A stretch of 64,000 nt of DNA, taken from contig JAHFRD010000003.1 in the NCBI GenBank assembly GCA_023258975.1, forward strand, positions 186,001-250,000, in the 5' to 3' direction. The DNA is from Hydrogenophilales bacterium. Its GTDB lineage: Bacteria > Pseudomonadota > Gammaproteobacteria > Burkholderiales > Thiobacillaceae. The translations under genes and the position numbers were made by a program. A model generated the notes under the pieces. That model was not told the origin of the DNA. It saw only the letters and a program-made list of their open reading frames with translations, and ran no database searches. Within the stretch, counting starts at the first letter, position 1; the number at the start of each line of letters is the position of its first letter. Positions 26,749-34,834 of this stretch are shown in pieces.

Positions 26749-27690
26749 TTATTTGATCAGTCGGCCCAGCACCTCGGCCAGACGGTGCGGCTCGAACTTG
26801 GGCACATATTCATCCACGCCCACCGAAATGCCCAGTTGGCGATTGGCTTCGGAAGACAGCGAGGAATGCATCAACACCGGAATGCCGGAGAAACGCGGAT
26901 CCGATTTGATGCTCTTGGTCAACACATAGCCGTCCATTTCCGGCATTTCCACGTCGGTCAGCACGATCTGGATGAAATCGGATACCGGCCGCCCCGCCAT
27001 TTCCGCCTGCGCGGCGATGCGGCGCAACTCCTCCCAGGCCTGGCGGCCGTTGATGGTACTGATCCCTTTCAGGCCCAGCACCTCCAGCGTGCGCTCGATC
27101 TGCTTCCTCGCCACCGAGGAGTCGTCGGCGAAGAACACCGTGCGATTGGGCTTGTCGATGGGGGAGAGATTGGCGAACAGGTGGCTGTCGTCGATCTGAG
27201 TGGTGTCGGCGAGGATTTTTTCCACGTCCAGCATCATCACCAGGCGGTTGTCCTTGAGTTCGGTCACCGCGGTCACCAGCCCCCCCATCTGCGCGGTGAG
27301 CATGGATGGCGGCACTTTCATCTCGGACCAGTCGAGGCGCAGGATGGTATCCACCTCGCCGACCAGGAAACCCTGGGTATGGCCGTTGTATTCGGTGACG
27401 ATCATGATCGCCGGCGGCGCCTCGGTGGAGATGCCGATGTATCTCGCGAGATCCACCACCGGCACCAGCACGCCGCGCAGCGAGACCATGCCCTCCACCG
27501 CCGCAGGCATGTCCGGTGCCCGCGTGATCGCCGGGATGCGCATCACCTCGCGCACCTTGAACACGTTGATGCCGAAGGTTTCCTTGCGCCTGGTGTTCAT
27601 ATCCGTACCCAGGGTGAACAGCAGAATCTCCAGCTTGTTCGCCCCCGCCAGCTTGGTGCGAGCGTCGATGCGTCTCAACAATTCCGACAT
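26749..27690 (-). CDS. cheV: Chemotaxis coupling protein CheV (first gene of operon)
   Basis: A 313-residue CheW-receiver protein starting MSELLRRIDARTKLAGANK. It is parallel to its neighbour but has an insertion (TDMNTRRKE) in the CheW domain. The receiver has FFADDSSVARKQ, LTDVEMPEMDGY and YVPKFEP. The start at 27690 follows GAGG; longer in-frame extensions have no support. A sigma-28 promoter lies 56 bases upstream, making this the promoter-proximal gene of the chemotaxis operon. Confidence 0.93.
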   Translation of the reverse strand: MSELLRRIDARTKLAGANKLEILLFTLGTDMNTRRKETFGINVFKVREVMRIPAITRAPDMPAAVEGMVSLRGVLVPVVDLARYIGISTEAPPAIMIVTEYNGHTQGFLVGEVDTILRLDWSEMKVPPSMLTAQMGGLVTAVTELKDNRLVMMLDVEKILADTTQIDDSHLFANLSPIDKPNRTVFFADDSSVARKQIERTLEVLGLKGISTINGRQAWEELRRIAAQAEMAGRPVSDFIQIVLTDVEMPEMDGYVLTKSIKSDPRFSGIPVLMHSSLSSEANRQLGISVGVDEYVPKFEPHRLAEVLGRLIK

Positions 27691-27745
27691 GGCAACCTCA
27701 TCGTTTATCCCTCCAGCCCCCACGGGCTGAAAGGTTTCGCGCTGG

Positions 27746-27772
27746 GTATCGGCAGAGGGCGAAAAAACTTTA
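27746..27772 (-). promoter_or_regulatory. Sigma-28 (FliA) promoter of the chemotaxis operon
   Basis: On the minus strand TAAAGTTT is followed by 11 bases and then GCCGATAC. The consensus for flagellar sigma-28 is TAAAGTTT-N11-GCCGATAA, so only the last base differs. It is oriented into cheV-cheV-cheY-cheZ-cheA and gives a leader of about 50 bases. This links the operon to the late flagellar regulon. Confidence 0.93.
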
Positions 27773-27893
27773 ACCGGATTGCCCATTCGCCGCGCGACCA
27801 GACATGGCCGCTTGTCGCGCCACTGGGCCATCCGGACATCGAACCGGTAAGCGTCGTGAATTACACTGCGCCGAGTCCACCGCGTGAGCCCCC

Positions 27894-29447
27894 ATGAGCG
27901 ACTTCACCCACCCAGCCCGCGACACCCTGTTCAGCGCCCTGCTCGACGCCGCCGCGCGCCACGGCCGCCGCGCGCCGGGGCAGTGGGAAGACATGAAGCC
28001 GGGCGCCTATTCCTACGGCGAGATCATCAAGATGGCCCTCGCCCTCGGCCGCCTGGGCGGCAAGGTGACCGCGCCGGGTGAACATGTCGGCGTCCTGATG
28101 CCCAACATGGCCGCCTCGGTGGCGCTGCTGATCGGCCTGTCCGCCTTCCACCGCATCCCCTGCATGCTCAATTACACCGCCGGCGCGGAAGGCATGCGGG
28201 ACGCCTGCCGCGCGGCGGGCATCCATACCGTCATCACCTCGCGGCGGTTTCTCGACAAGGCCGGACTGGTGGAACAGGCGGCGGCCCTGCGCAACGTGCG
28301 CCTGCTCTACCTGGAAGACCTGCGCAAACAGTTCACCCTGGCCGACAAACTCTGGCTGATCGCCTGGGCATTGCCTTTCCCGCGCCTGGCCGTGCCGCGC
28401 GGCGACCCGGAAGCGCCCGCCGTGGTGTTGTTCACCTCCGGCTCGGAAGGCAAGCCCAAGGGGGTGGTGCTGTCGCACCGCGCCCTGCTCGCCAACGTGG
28501 CGCAGGTGATGCGCATCTTCCCGTTCGGCCCGGGCGACACCATTCTCAACGCCCTGCCCATCTTCCACTCCTTCGGCCTCACCGCCGGCACCCTGATCGC
28601 CCTGGTCAGCGGCGCCCGCCTGGTGCTCTATACCAGCCCGCTGCACTTCAAGACCATCGCGGAACTGGTGCGCGACAAACGCTGCACGGTGCTGTTCGGC
28701 ACCGGCACCTTCCTGCACCACTACGCGCGCAACGCCGAGGCCGACGACTTCAAATCGCTGAAGGTGGTGGTGGCCGGCGCCGAAAAGCTGGCCGACAGCG
28801 TGCGCCAGACCTGGCGCCGCCGCTTCGGCATCGAAATCATGGAAGGCTATGGCGCCACCGAGGCCGCGCCGGTACTGGCGGTGAACCATCCCGAGCGCAA
28901 CCGCCCCGGCACGGTCGGGCAATTGCTGCCCGGCGTCGAGGCCCGGCTCATCCCGGTGCCCGGCATCGAGCGCGGCGGCGAACTGCATGTGCGCGGCCCC
29001 AACCTGATGTCCGGCTACTACCGTTTCGACACACCCGCGCTGCTGGAGCCGCCGGGTTCCGAAGCCGGCGCGGGCTGGCACGACACCGGCGACGTCGCCG
29101 ACCTGGATGGCGATGGCTACCTCAGCATCCTCGGGCGCCTGAAACGCTTCGCCAAGGTGGCCGGCGAGATGGTCTCGCTGGAAGTGGTGGAAAGCATCGC
29201 CCGCGCCGCGTCGAGCGAAGCCAGCCACGCCGCCACCAGCGTCAGCGACGCCGCGCGCGGTGAAACCATCGTCCTGTTCACCACCGACTCCAGCCTCACC
29301 CGCGAACAACTCTCGGCCGCCGCCAAAAGCCTCGGCCACCCGGAAATCGCCGTGCCGCGCCGCATCCGGGTGATCGAGGAACTGCCCACCCTGGGCAGCG
29401 GCAAGGTGGATTACCCGCGCCTCAAGGAAGCTGCGGCGGCTTCATAG
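27894..29447 (+). CDS. Acyl-ACP/acyl-CoA synthetase, homologous to C-terminal half of Aas
   Basis: A 517-residue AMP-forming ligase. Motifs: P-loop LFTSGSEGKPKGVVLSH, EGYGATEAAPV, the Asp of HDTGDVADLDGDG, and the C-terminal lysine in GSGKVDYPRL. The segments NALPIFHSFGLTAG, LFGTGTFLHHYAR and VVAGAEKLADSVRQTW match the acyl-ACP synthetase half of Aas, which re-acylates lysophospholipids. The N-terminal acyltransferase domain of Aas is absent and no acyltransferase gene is adjacent, so it may charge ACP with exogenous fatty acids on its own. It is divergent from the chemotaxis operon. Confidence 0.85.
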   Translation: MSDFTHPARDTLFSALLDAAARHGRRAPGQWEDMKPGAYSYGEIIKMALALGRLGGKVTAPGEHVGVLMPNMAASVALLIGLSAFHRIPCMLNYTAGAEGMRDACRAAGIHTVITSRRFLDKAGLVEQAAALRNVRLLYLEDLRKQFTLADKLWLIAWALPFPRLAVPRGDPEAPAVVLFTSGSEGKPKGVVLSHRALLANVAQVMRIFPFGPGDTILNALPIFHSFGLTAGTLIALVSGARLVLYTSPLHFKTIAELVRDKRCTVLFGTGTFLHHYARNAEADDFKSLKVVVAGAEKLADSVRQTWRRRFGIEIMEGYGATEAAPVLAVNHPERNRPGTVGQLLPGVEARLIPVPGIERGGELHVRGPNLMSGYYRFDTPALLEPPGSEAGAGWHDTGDVADLDGDGYLSILGRLKRFAKVAGEMVSLEVVESIARAASSEASHAATSVSDAARGETIVLFTTDSSLTREQLSAAAKSLGHPEIAVPRRIRVIEELPTLGSGKVDYPRLKEAAAAS

Positions 29448-29675
29448 CGCTGTGGATTGGGCACACCACCGTCCTGGCGCGAAACGGACACGGCGGACGA
29501 AAACACCCGCCCGCTGCGCCTCATTCAGGAAGAAAAGGGTCACGGGTTGTGGTGTAACCGGATTGGGGCTGGACATGCGTCCTGGCCTCACCTGAGAAAA
29601 ATCAAGGATTCGAACGTTCTTCCGCCATCCGCCCCCTACACTGCCGACTTTTCCCGCCCCGTTAAGGAATTCATC

Positions 29676-30098
29676 ATGAACAAAACCATCGCCGTGCTGC
29701 TGGCTTCGATCGTCTGGCTCACTGTTTCGTTCGACGTGCGGGCGGGGCCGGTCGGAGAGATCAAATCCACGCTGACCAAAACGCGGGAACAAACCATGTC
29801 CATGCTCAGTGAAGAGGATCGCGCGGTTCTGGACATGCGCTATGACGACGCCCTCAAATCGAGCAAGGTTCTGGACAGCCTCCTTGCCGCCGCCCTGAAA
29901 AATGACGCACTGCGCGCCGCCCAGCCGACCTTGACGCAATTCAGGACGACCTGGGAGGCGTTCAAGAAAACCCGTGACGGCGAGATCATCCCGATGCTGT
30001 TGGCCGGCGATCGCCTCAAAGCCCGCTTCACGGCGTTCAGCGAGCAGGCGCCGCGCTTCAAGAAGATGAATGAATTGCTGGATTCCCTGCCGCAATAA
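29676..30098 (+). CDS. Exported helical protein of unknown function, 140 aa
   Basis: A signal peptide covers residues 1-23 (ending VRA). The mature 117 residues are predicted by pattern to be four amphipathic helices and include KSTLTKTREQTMSMLSE and LRAAQPTLTQFRTTWEAF, reminiscent of four-helix-bundle sensory domains. There is no membrane anchor besides the signal. An AAGGAA ribosome-binding site precedes the ATG. The neighbouring adaptor gene starts 70 bases downstream; a link is possible but unproved. Confidence 0.7.
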   Translation: MNKTIAVLLASIVWLTVSFDVRAGPVGEIKSTLTKTREQTMSMLSEEDRAVLDMRYDDALKSSKVLDSLLAAALKNDALRAAQPTLTQFRTTWEAFKKTRDGEIIPMLLAGDRLKARFTAFSEQAPRFKKMNELLDSLPQ

Positions 30099-30167
30099 AC
30101 CCGAAACCCGCATCACGCCGCAAACCAAGGCACCCGCTGCGGTGTCGGCAAACCACAGGATGACGGC

Positions 30168-31349
30168 ATGCCCGCACTCGTGAAAAAACTCTTGTTGGCT
30201 GGACTCGGGCTGCTGCTCATGGCGGCGCTGGGCTATGCCATCGCGCGCAGCGGCCCCCTGGCGCCGATCCGCGTGACCGTGGCCCGCGTGGAACAGGGCA
30301 CGGTGGCGCCGGCGCTGTTCGGCATCGGCGCGGTGGAGGCGCGGCGCGCTTATCTGATCGGCCCCACCGTCGCCGGGCGGGTGAAACGGGAGCTGGTCGA
30401 TGTCGGCGACCCGGTGCGCGCCGGGCAGTTGCTGGCGGAGATGGATCCGGTGGACCTGGATCAACGCGTGGCGGCCCTGGATGCCGGCCTGGCGCGGGCG
30501 CGCGGCGCGGTGGCCGTGGCGCTGGCGCAGCAGCGGGATGCCGCCAGCAAACATGAACTCGCGACAATCAACGCGCGCCGTTATGCGGATTTGGGCGCGC
30601 AAAAGTTTGTCAGCCAGAGTGTGGTGGACGGCAAGGTGCAGGAGGAGCAATCCGCCCGCGCGGCACTGGATGCTGCGGCGGCGGGGCTGGCCAGCGCCCG
30701 CCAGGAGATCGACCGCCAAAACGCGGAACGGCAAGGGCTGCGCCAGCAACGCGCCAATGTGCGTCTGCTGGCGCCGCACGATGGCGTGGTGAGCGCGCGC
30801 GAGGCCGAACCCGGCTCCACGGTGGTGGCCGGACAGGCGGTGTTGCGCCTGGTCGATCCGGCCAGCCTGTGGCTGCGGGTGCGCTTCGATCAGGGCCGTT
30901 CCGAGGGGCTGGCCGTCGGCTTGCCGGCGCGCATCGTGCTGCGCTCGCAGCCGCAAACGCCGCTACCGGGCAAGGTGGCGCGGGTGGAACTGGTCAGTGA
31001 CGCCATCACCGAGGAGCGCATCGCCCAAGTCGTGCTCGACACCCCCGCCGCCGGAACCTCCATCGGCGAACTGGCCGAAGTCACCCTCGATCTGCCCGCC
31101 GCCACGCCCTCCCCCGTCGTGCCCAACGCCAGCCTGAAGCGCCTGGGCGAACAGACCGGGGTGTGGATGCTCGCCGACGGAAAACCGCGCTTCGTCGCCG
31201 TGCAAACCGGGGCGCGCGGCCTCGACGGCCGCGTGCAGATCCTCTCCGGCCTGCAAGCCGGCGCCGAAGTGGTGGTGTACAGCGAGCGCGAACTGAGCGC
31301 GAACAGCCGCGTCAAGGCGGTAGCGGCGCTGGCCGGGCAAAAGCCATGA
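30168..31349 (+). CDS. ABC exporter membrane fusion protein (DevB/HlyD-like)
   Basis: A 393-residue adaptor. A membrane anchor spans residues 8-27. It has split lipoyl halves (GPTVAGRVKRELVDVGDPVRAGQLL and VRLLAPHDGVVSAREAEPG), a coiled coil rich in Ala/Arg/Gln (about 95-195), and beta-barrel/membrane-proximal parts to the C-terminus. It stands first in a three-gene set with an FtsX-like permease and an ATPase, the DevBCA/MacAB-like layout. The complex would export a lipid, peptide or antibiotic; the substrate is unknown. A REP hairpin separates it from the permease gene. Confidence 0.87.
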   Translation: MPALVKKLLLAGLGLLLMAALGYAIARSGPLAPIRVTVARVEQGTVAPALFGIGAVEARRAYLIGPTVAGRVKRELVDVGDPVRAGQLLAEMDPVDLDQRVAALDAGLARARGAVAVALAQQRDAASKHELATINARRYADLGAQKFVSQSVVDGKVQEEQSARAALDAAAAGLASARQEIDRQNAERQGLRQQRANVRLLAPHDGVVSAREAEPGSTVVAGQAVLRLVDPASLWLRVRFDQGRSEGLAVGLPARIVLRSQPQTPLPGKVARVELVSDAITEERIAQVVLDTPAAGTSIGELAEVTLDLPAATPSPVVPNASLKRLGEQTGVWMLADGKPRFVAVQTGARGLDGRVQILSGLQAGAEVVVYSERELSANSRVKAVAALAGQKP

Positions 31350-31366
31350 CCCGACAGTCTCCCCAC

Positions 31367-31424
31367 GTAGGAGCGGGCTTGCCCGCGACAACCACCGTGG
31401 CATCGCGGGCAAGCCCGCTCCTAC
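31367..31424. repeat. REP element, family B (second copy)
   Basis: 58 bp with the same 22-base arms as the element at 20740 (GTAGGAGCGGGCTTGCCCGC and complement) around a different 14-base loop. It lies between the adaptor and permease genes inside a putative operon. Confidence 0.9.
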
Positions 31425-31446
31425 AACGGTCGCTGAGGAATCCAGA

Positions 31447-32652
31447 ATGATCAGTCTGGCCGGGCGCGACATCCTGCATTCCTGGGCCCGGTTCGCCTTC
31501 ACCGGCATCGGCCTGGGGCTGCTCATCGGCGTGACGTTGAGCATGGCCGGGGTGTATCGCGGCATGGTCGACGATGCCAAGGCGCTGCTCGACAACAGCG
31601 GCGCCGATCTCTGGGTGGTGCAGAAGGACACCCTCGGCCCCTATGCCGAACCCTCCAGCCTGCGCGACGACAGCTACCGCGCCCTGCTCGGCCTGCCCGG
31701 TGTGGCTGACGCCGCCAACATCACCTACCTCTCCATGCAGGTGCGCCAGGGTGGGGTGGAGAAAGGCGCGGACGTAAGGACGATGGTGGTGGGCATCAGC
31801 CCCGGCCAGCCGGGCGAACCCGGCTATCTGATCGCCGGCCGCCAGATCACGCGCGGCCACTACGAGGCGGTCGCGGACGTGAAGACCGGCTTCGCCCTGG
31901 GCGAGGCCATCCGCATCCGCCGCCACGACTACACGGTGGTGGGCCTGACCCGGCGCATGGTCTCGTCGGGCGGCGACCCGATGCTGTTCGTGTCGCTGAA
32001 AGACGGCCAGGATGTGCAATTCCTCAAGGACAACGAAGCCATCCTCAACGAACGGCAACGCACCGCCGCCAATTCGGCCTTGAACCGCCCCGGCGTGCCC
32101 GGCCTGCTCGACGCCATCCAGGCTTCCCAGACCAGCAACCACAATGTCAACGCCGTACTGGTACGCATCGCGCAAGGCCATGAGCCGGAGGCGGTGGCCC
32201 GCGAGATTCGCCGCTGGAAACATCTCCAGGCCTACACCCGCGCACAGATGGAGGAAATTCTGGTATCCAAGCTCATCCTCACCTCGGCCAAGCAGATCGG
32301 CATGTTCCTGGTGATTTTGTCCATCGTCAGCGCGGCCATCGTCGCCTTCATCATCTACACCATGACCCTGGGAAAAATCCGCGAGATCGCCGTGCTGAAG
32401 CTGATCGGCACACGCAACCGCAGCATCGCCGGGATGATCCTGCAACAAGCGTTGGGCCTGGGACTCATCGGCTTCTCCGTCGGCAAGATCGCCGCCACCC
32501 TGTGGGTACCGATCTTCCCCAAGTACGTGCTGCTGACGCCAGAAGACACCCTGCGCGGCTTCGTCGCGGTCATGCTGATCTGCGCCCTCGCCAGCACCCT
32601 GGCCATCCGCGCCGCGCTGCGGGTGGACCCGGCCACCGCGATCGGGGGTTGA
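31447..32652 (+). CDS. FtsX-like ABC transporter permease (DevC/MacB-type)
   Basis: A 401-residue inner-membrane protein. One N-terminal helix (about residues 13-35) is followed by a large periplasmic domain (about 40-275) containing ADLWVVQKDT, then three C-terminal helices (about 280-305, 330-355, 368-390). The ends RGFVAVMLICALAST and RVDPATAIGG are typical of MacB/DevC permeases. It forms the exporter with the flanking adaptor and ATPase. Confidence 0.88.
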   Translation: MISLAGRDILHSWARFAFTGIGLGLLIGVTLSMAGVYRGMVDDAKALLDNSGADLWVVQKDTLGPYAEPSSLRDDSYRALLGLPGVADAANITYLSMQVRQGGVEKGADVRTMVVGISPGQPGEPGYLIAGRQITRGHYEAVADVKTGFALGEAIRIRRHDYTVVGLTRRMVSSGGDPMLFVSLKDGQDVQFLKDNEAILNERQRTAANSALNRPGVPGLLDAIQASQTSNHNVNAVLVRIAQGHEPEAVAREIRRWKHLQAYTRAQMEEILVSKLILTSAKQIGMFLVILSIVSAAIVAFIIYTMTLGKIREIAVLKLIGTRNRSIAGMILQQALGLGLIGFSVGKIAATLWVPIFPKYVLLTPEDTLRGFVAVMLICALASTLAIRAALRVDPATAIGG

Positions 32653-32698
32653 GATGAACGTTAGCAGTCCATCAGCGGCGAAACCTGACGCGCCTTCC

Positions 32699-32768
32699 TG
32701 TAGCGCCGGCGACTCGCCGGCGAGTATTTCCAATCAGGCCGACGAGCCGGCGGGACGCCGGCGCTACA
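32699..32768. repeat. REP pair, family A (TGTAGCGCCGGCG arms)
   Basis: Outer arms TGTAGCGCCGGCG and CGCCGGCGCTACA are exact complements at the two ends of a 70-bp unit. Inner hairpins are CGCCGGCGAG-type and GAGCCGGCGGG-type. This is two head-to-head REP units, a BIME-like arrangement, between the permease and ATPase genes. Confidence 0.88.
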
Positions 32769-32787
32769 GCCATTGCGCTAAACCAGA

Positions 32788-33504
32788 ATGAACATGGCAG
32801 ACGACGGCATCCGCATCGAAGGCCTGCGCAAACGCTACGGTTCCGGCGACACGGCGGTGGACGCCTTGAAGGACGTGAACATGCGCGTCGCCCCCGGCGA
32901 GGTGGTCGGCCTGGTCGGCCCCAGCGGTTCCGGCAAGAGCACCTTGCTGAAATGCCTGGGCGCGGTGATCGAACCCAGCGCCGGACGCATGACCCTGGGC
33001 GGCGAAACCATCTACGACGGCGCCTGGAAAACCCGCGACCTGCGCGCGCTGCGGCGCGACAGGATCGGCTTCGTGTTCCAGGCGCCCTACCTGATCCCCT
33101 TTCTCGACGTCACCGACAACGTCGCCCTGCTGCCCATGCTCGCCGGCCGCCCCAACGCCGAGTCACGCAAGCGCGCCGTGGAACTGCTGGAGGCGCTGGA
33201 CGTGGCGCACCGGGCACGGGCGCAACCTTCGCAACTGTCCGGCGGCGAACAACAGCGCGTCTCCATCGCCCGCGCCCTGGCCAACCAGCCGCCGGTCATC
33301 CTGGCCGACGAACCCACCGCGCCGCTGGACAGCGAACGCGCGCTCGGCGTCATGCGCATCCTCAACCAGATGGCCAACCAGTACCGCACCGCGATCATCG
33401 TCGTCACCCACGACGAGAAGATCATCCCCACCTTCAAGCGCATCTACCACATCCGCGATGGCCGCACTTACGAGGAGGCGGGGGAAGGGCGAGCGCTGCC
33501 GTAG
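32788..33504 (+). CDS. ABC transporter ATP-binding protein (DevA/LolD-type)
   Basis: A 238-residue ATPase. Walker A is GPSGSGKST, the Q-loop is in FVFQAPYLIPF, the signature is LSGGEQQR, Walker B is VILADEPTAPLD, and the switch His is in VTHDEK. The Asn of the common DEPTANLD motif is Pro here. It powers the preceding permease. The ATG at 32788 is used; ATG 32794 is equally possible. The TAG stop is provided by the GTAG head of the REP that begins at 33501. Confidence 0.92.
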   Translation: MNMADDGIRIEGLRKRYGSGDTAVDALKDVNMRVAPGEVVGLVGPSGSGKSTLLKCLGAVIEPSAGRMTLGGETIYDGAWKTRDLRALRRDRIGFVFQAPYLIPFLDVTDNVALLPMLAGRPNAESRKRAVELLEALDVAHRARAQPSQLSGGEQQRVSIARALANQPPVILADEPTAPLDSERALGVMRILNQMANQYRTAIIVVTHDEKIIPTFKRIYHIRDGRTYEEAGEGRALP

Positions 33505-33520
33505 CGCCGGCCGCGCGCCG
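33501..33520. repeat. REP element, family A (supplies a stop codon)
   Basis: GTAGCGCCGGCCGCGCGCCG, a short REP half-hairpin. Bases 33502-33504 (TAG) are the stop codon of the ABC ATPase gene. It lies between the convergent ATPase and csx16 genes. Confidence 0.75.
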
Positions 33521-33528
33521 GATTCCCA

Positions 33529-33828
33529 TCACCGTTCCGGAACAGCCCGAATCACGAACTCCTCCATGCGCGCGCCGAAAGCCTCCAGCTCATCGGCCGA
33601 GAGTTCCCGGCCACGCGCCTCTGGCGGCACATGCAACGACAAATTGAAGAACCGCCCGCCACGCGCGCAGACCGCCGCCGCCAGGTTCACCGGCAGCGTC
33701 CCGACCACGACATCGCCCGGACTGATCGTGGCCGGATCAAGGTGAGCGATTTGCCGATCCACCGTCAATCCCCGCCGCGCCGCCCACTCGATGGCGCCGG
33801 GGTGGCGGGTGACGAGGAGGGTGGTCAT
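33529..33828 (-). CDS. csx16: CRISPR-associated protein Csx16, orphan
   Basis: A 99-residue protein that matches the Csx16 (VVA1548) family throughout. Landmarks are LLVTRHPGAIEWA, HLDP, GDVVVGTLPVNLAA, RFFNLSLHVPPEARGREL and LEAFGARMEEF. Csx16 normally accompanies type III CRISPR-Cas loci and has been proposed as a ring nuclease that breaks down cyclic oligoadenylate messengers. No cas gene or repeat array is visible in this window. The start overlaps the stop of the upstream 103-residue gene (TCAT on the plus strand), so the two are coupled. Confidence 0.85.
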   Translation of the reverse strand: MTTLLVTRHPGAIEWAARRGLTVDRQIAHLDPATISPGDVVVGTLPVNLAAAVCARGGRFFNLSLHVPPEARGRELSADELEAFGARMEEFVIRAVPER

Positions 33829-34136
33829 GCCGGGCCGGCCAACTCTTCGATGGCCGCTTGCAAGCGCCGCTTGCTGTCCTTGTTTCCCGGCATGCCCCAA
33901 TCTTCGGACAGGGCTTCGGCCAAAGTTCGCTGACGCTTGATGGCCGCTTCGAGCAAGCCAGCGGCATCGCCCAACTTGAGCGACTGGCGCAGCGCGGCGG
34001 CCTTGCCGTTCTTGTCGAGCCGCCAATCCGCTTCACGCCAGATCGGAAAATACAGATTGAAACGATGCCCCGGCGGGCACCCCCCAAAGCCGGCGGCGGC
34101 GTCGATGACATAGCGGGGAACAGCGGGAGTGTTCAT
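33825..34136 (-). CDS. Small conserved protein coupled to csx16, 103 aa
   Basis: Starts MNTPAVPRYVIDAAAGFGG and contains CPPGHRFNLYFPIW, then WRLDKNGKAAALRQ. It is soluble, with a helical C-terminal half (KDSKRRLQAAIEEL). It is translated with csx16. The PPGHRF.LYF segment recalls, from memory only, sequences at the start of some type III-B Cmr proteins, so it may be a cut-down Cmr-related module; I cannot confirm this. The 34136 start removes a 16-residue extension with no ribosome-binding site. It is divergent from the toxin-antitoxin operon. Confidence 0.6.
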   Translation of the reverse strand: MNTPAVPRYVIDAAAGFGGCPPGHRFNLYFPIWREADWRLDKNGKAAALRQSLKLGDAAGLLEAAIKRQRTLAEALSEDWGMPGNKDSKRRLQAAIEELAGPA

Positions 34137-34149
34137 GCTAACCTCCGTA

Positions 34150-34160
34150 TTACGATGTAA
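34150..34160. promoter_or_regulatory. Palindrome TTAC-GAT-GTAA in divergent promoter region
   Basis: TTACGATGTAA lies in the 42-bp gap between the csx16 partner (-) and the ribbon-helix-helix antitoxin (+). Antitoxins of this type bind short palindromes in their own promoters, so this is the best operator candidate. Its central position means it could control both directions. Confidence 0.5.
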
Positions 34161-34178
34161 CACAAGCAGGAGCGATTC

Positions 34179-34397
34179 ATGCAAACCACCCTGACCGTGC
34201 GCTTGTCGGAAAAAGAGGCGCTAGACCTGCAAGCGATCTGTGAAATGACCGGCAAGAGCCGCAGCGAAGTGGTGCGGGATGCGTTGCGCGCGAAGAGCTT
34301 CCGCGCGCGCCTGGATGCTGTGCGCGCATTCGCCGTTCCGCGCGCCCAGGAAGCCGGGTTGCTAACCGAGGAAGACGTCTTCCGCGAAATATCGTGA
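34179..34397 (+). CDS. Ribbon-helix-helix (CopG-like) antitoxin
   Basis: A 72-residue protein. The N-terminal beta strand TLTVRLSEKEA and the helices DLQAICEMTGKSRSEVVRDALR form a ribbon-helix-helix DNA-binding domain. The C-terminal 30 residues (RAQEAGLLTEEDVFREIS) are of the kind that wraps the partner toxin. A CAGGAG ribosome-binding site precedes the ATG. It overlaps the PIN toxin start by four bases. Confidence 0.88.
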   Translation: MQTTLTVRLSEKEALDLQAICEMTGKSRSEVVRDALRAKSFRARLDAVRAFAVPRAQEAGLLTEEDVFREIS

Positions 34398-34792
34398 AAA
34401 TCTTCCTGGACACCAACGTCTGGTTCAGCGCGGTGGCCACGCCGGGCTTGTGCGAGGGGTTGGTCAAGCAACTGTTCGAAGAACATGAAGTTCTGGGCAG
34501 CGCACTGGTGTGGGAGGAGTTGTCCGGCCTGCTGGTTCGTAAACTGCGTTTTTCCAGCGACGAACTCGCCATCGCGCAAGCGATGTTCGAGGAAGCCGAA
34601 CAGACTCCCGATGTCCCCGACCCCGCCGACGACAACGACGCCCGCCTGGTGGCCGCCGCAAGTACTGCGGGCGCCGATCTGTTCGTGACCGGCGACAAGC
34701 GGGTGCTGGAGTGGAAGCCGTCGGGAACGGTGCGCATCGTCACCCCGCGCGCCGCCTGGATCATCCTGTTTGCCCCGCATCTGAGCCACTGA
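34394..34792 (+). CDS. PIN-domain toxin (putative endoribonuclease)
   Basis: A 132-residue PIN protein of the TIGR00305 type. Acidic metal ligands: D6 (IFLDTN), Glu in VWEELSGLL, and Asp residues in DPADDNDARLVAAA and FVTGDKRVLE. It should cleave RNA when freed from the antitoxin. The start is GTG, overlapping the antitoxin stop as GTGA. The sequence is full-length, so the pair is probably active. Confidence 0.88.
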   Translation: MKIFLDTNVWFSAVATPGLCEGLVKQLFEEHEVLGSALVWEELSGLLVRKLRFSSDELAIAQAMFEEAEQTPDVPDPADDNDARLVAAASTAGADLFVTGDKRVLEWKPSGTVRIVTPRAAWIILFAPHLSH

Positions 34793-34834
34793 CCGCGTCG
34801 GCGAACTGGCGCAGCCACTTGAGCATGGCGAGGG

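Noticed and set aside
24805-27897. Very long open frame antisense to the chemotaxis genes (1030 codons)
   Set aside because: It is a shadow of cheZ, cheY and both cheV genes; the translation is His/Arg/Gly-rich with no recognisable domain, while the opposite strand encodes textbook chemotaxis proteins.
27861-29339. Long minus-strand frame opposite the acyl-ACP synthetase gene
   Set aside because: It is caused by high GC at third codon positions. The plus strand shows complete adenylating-enzyme motifs.
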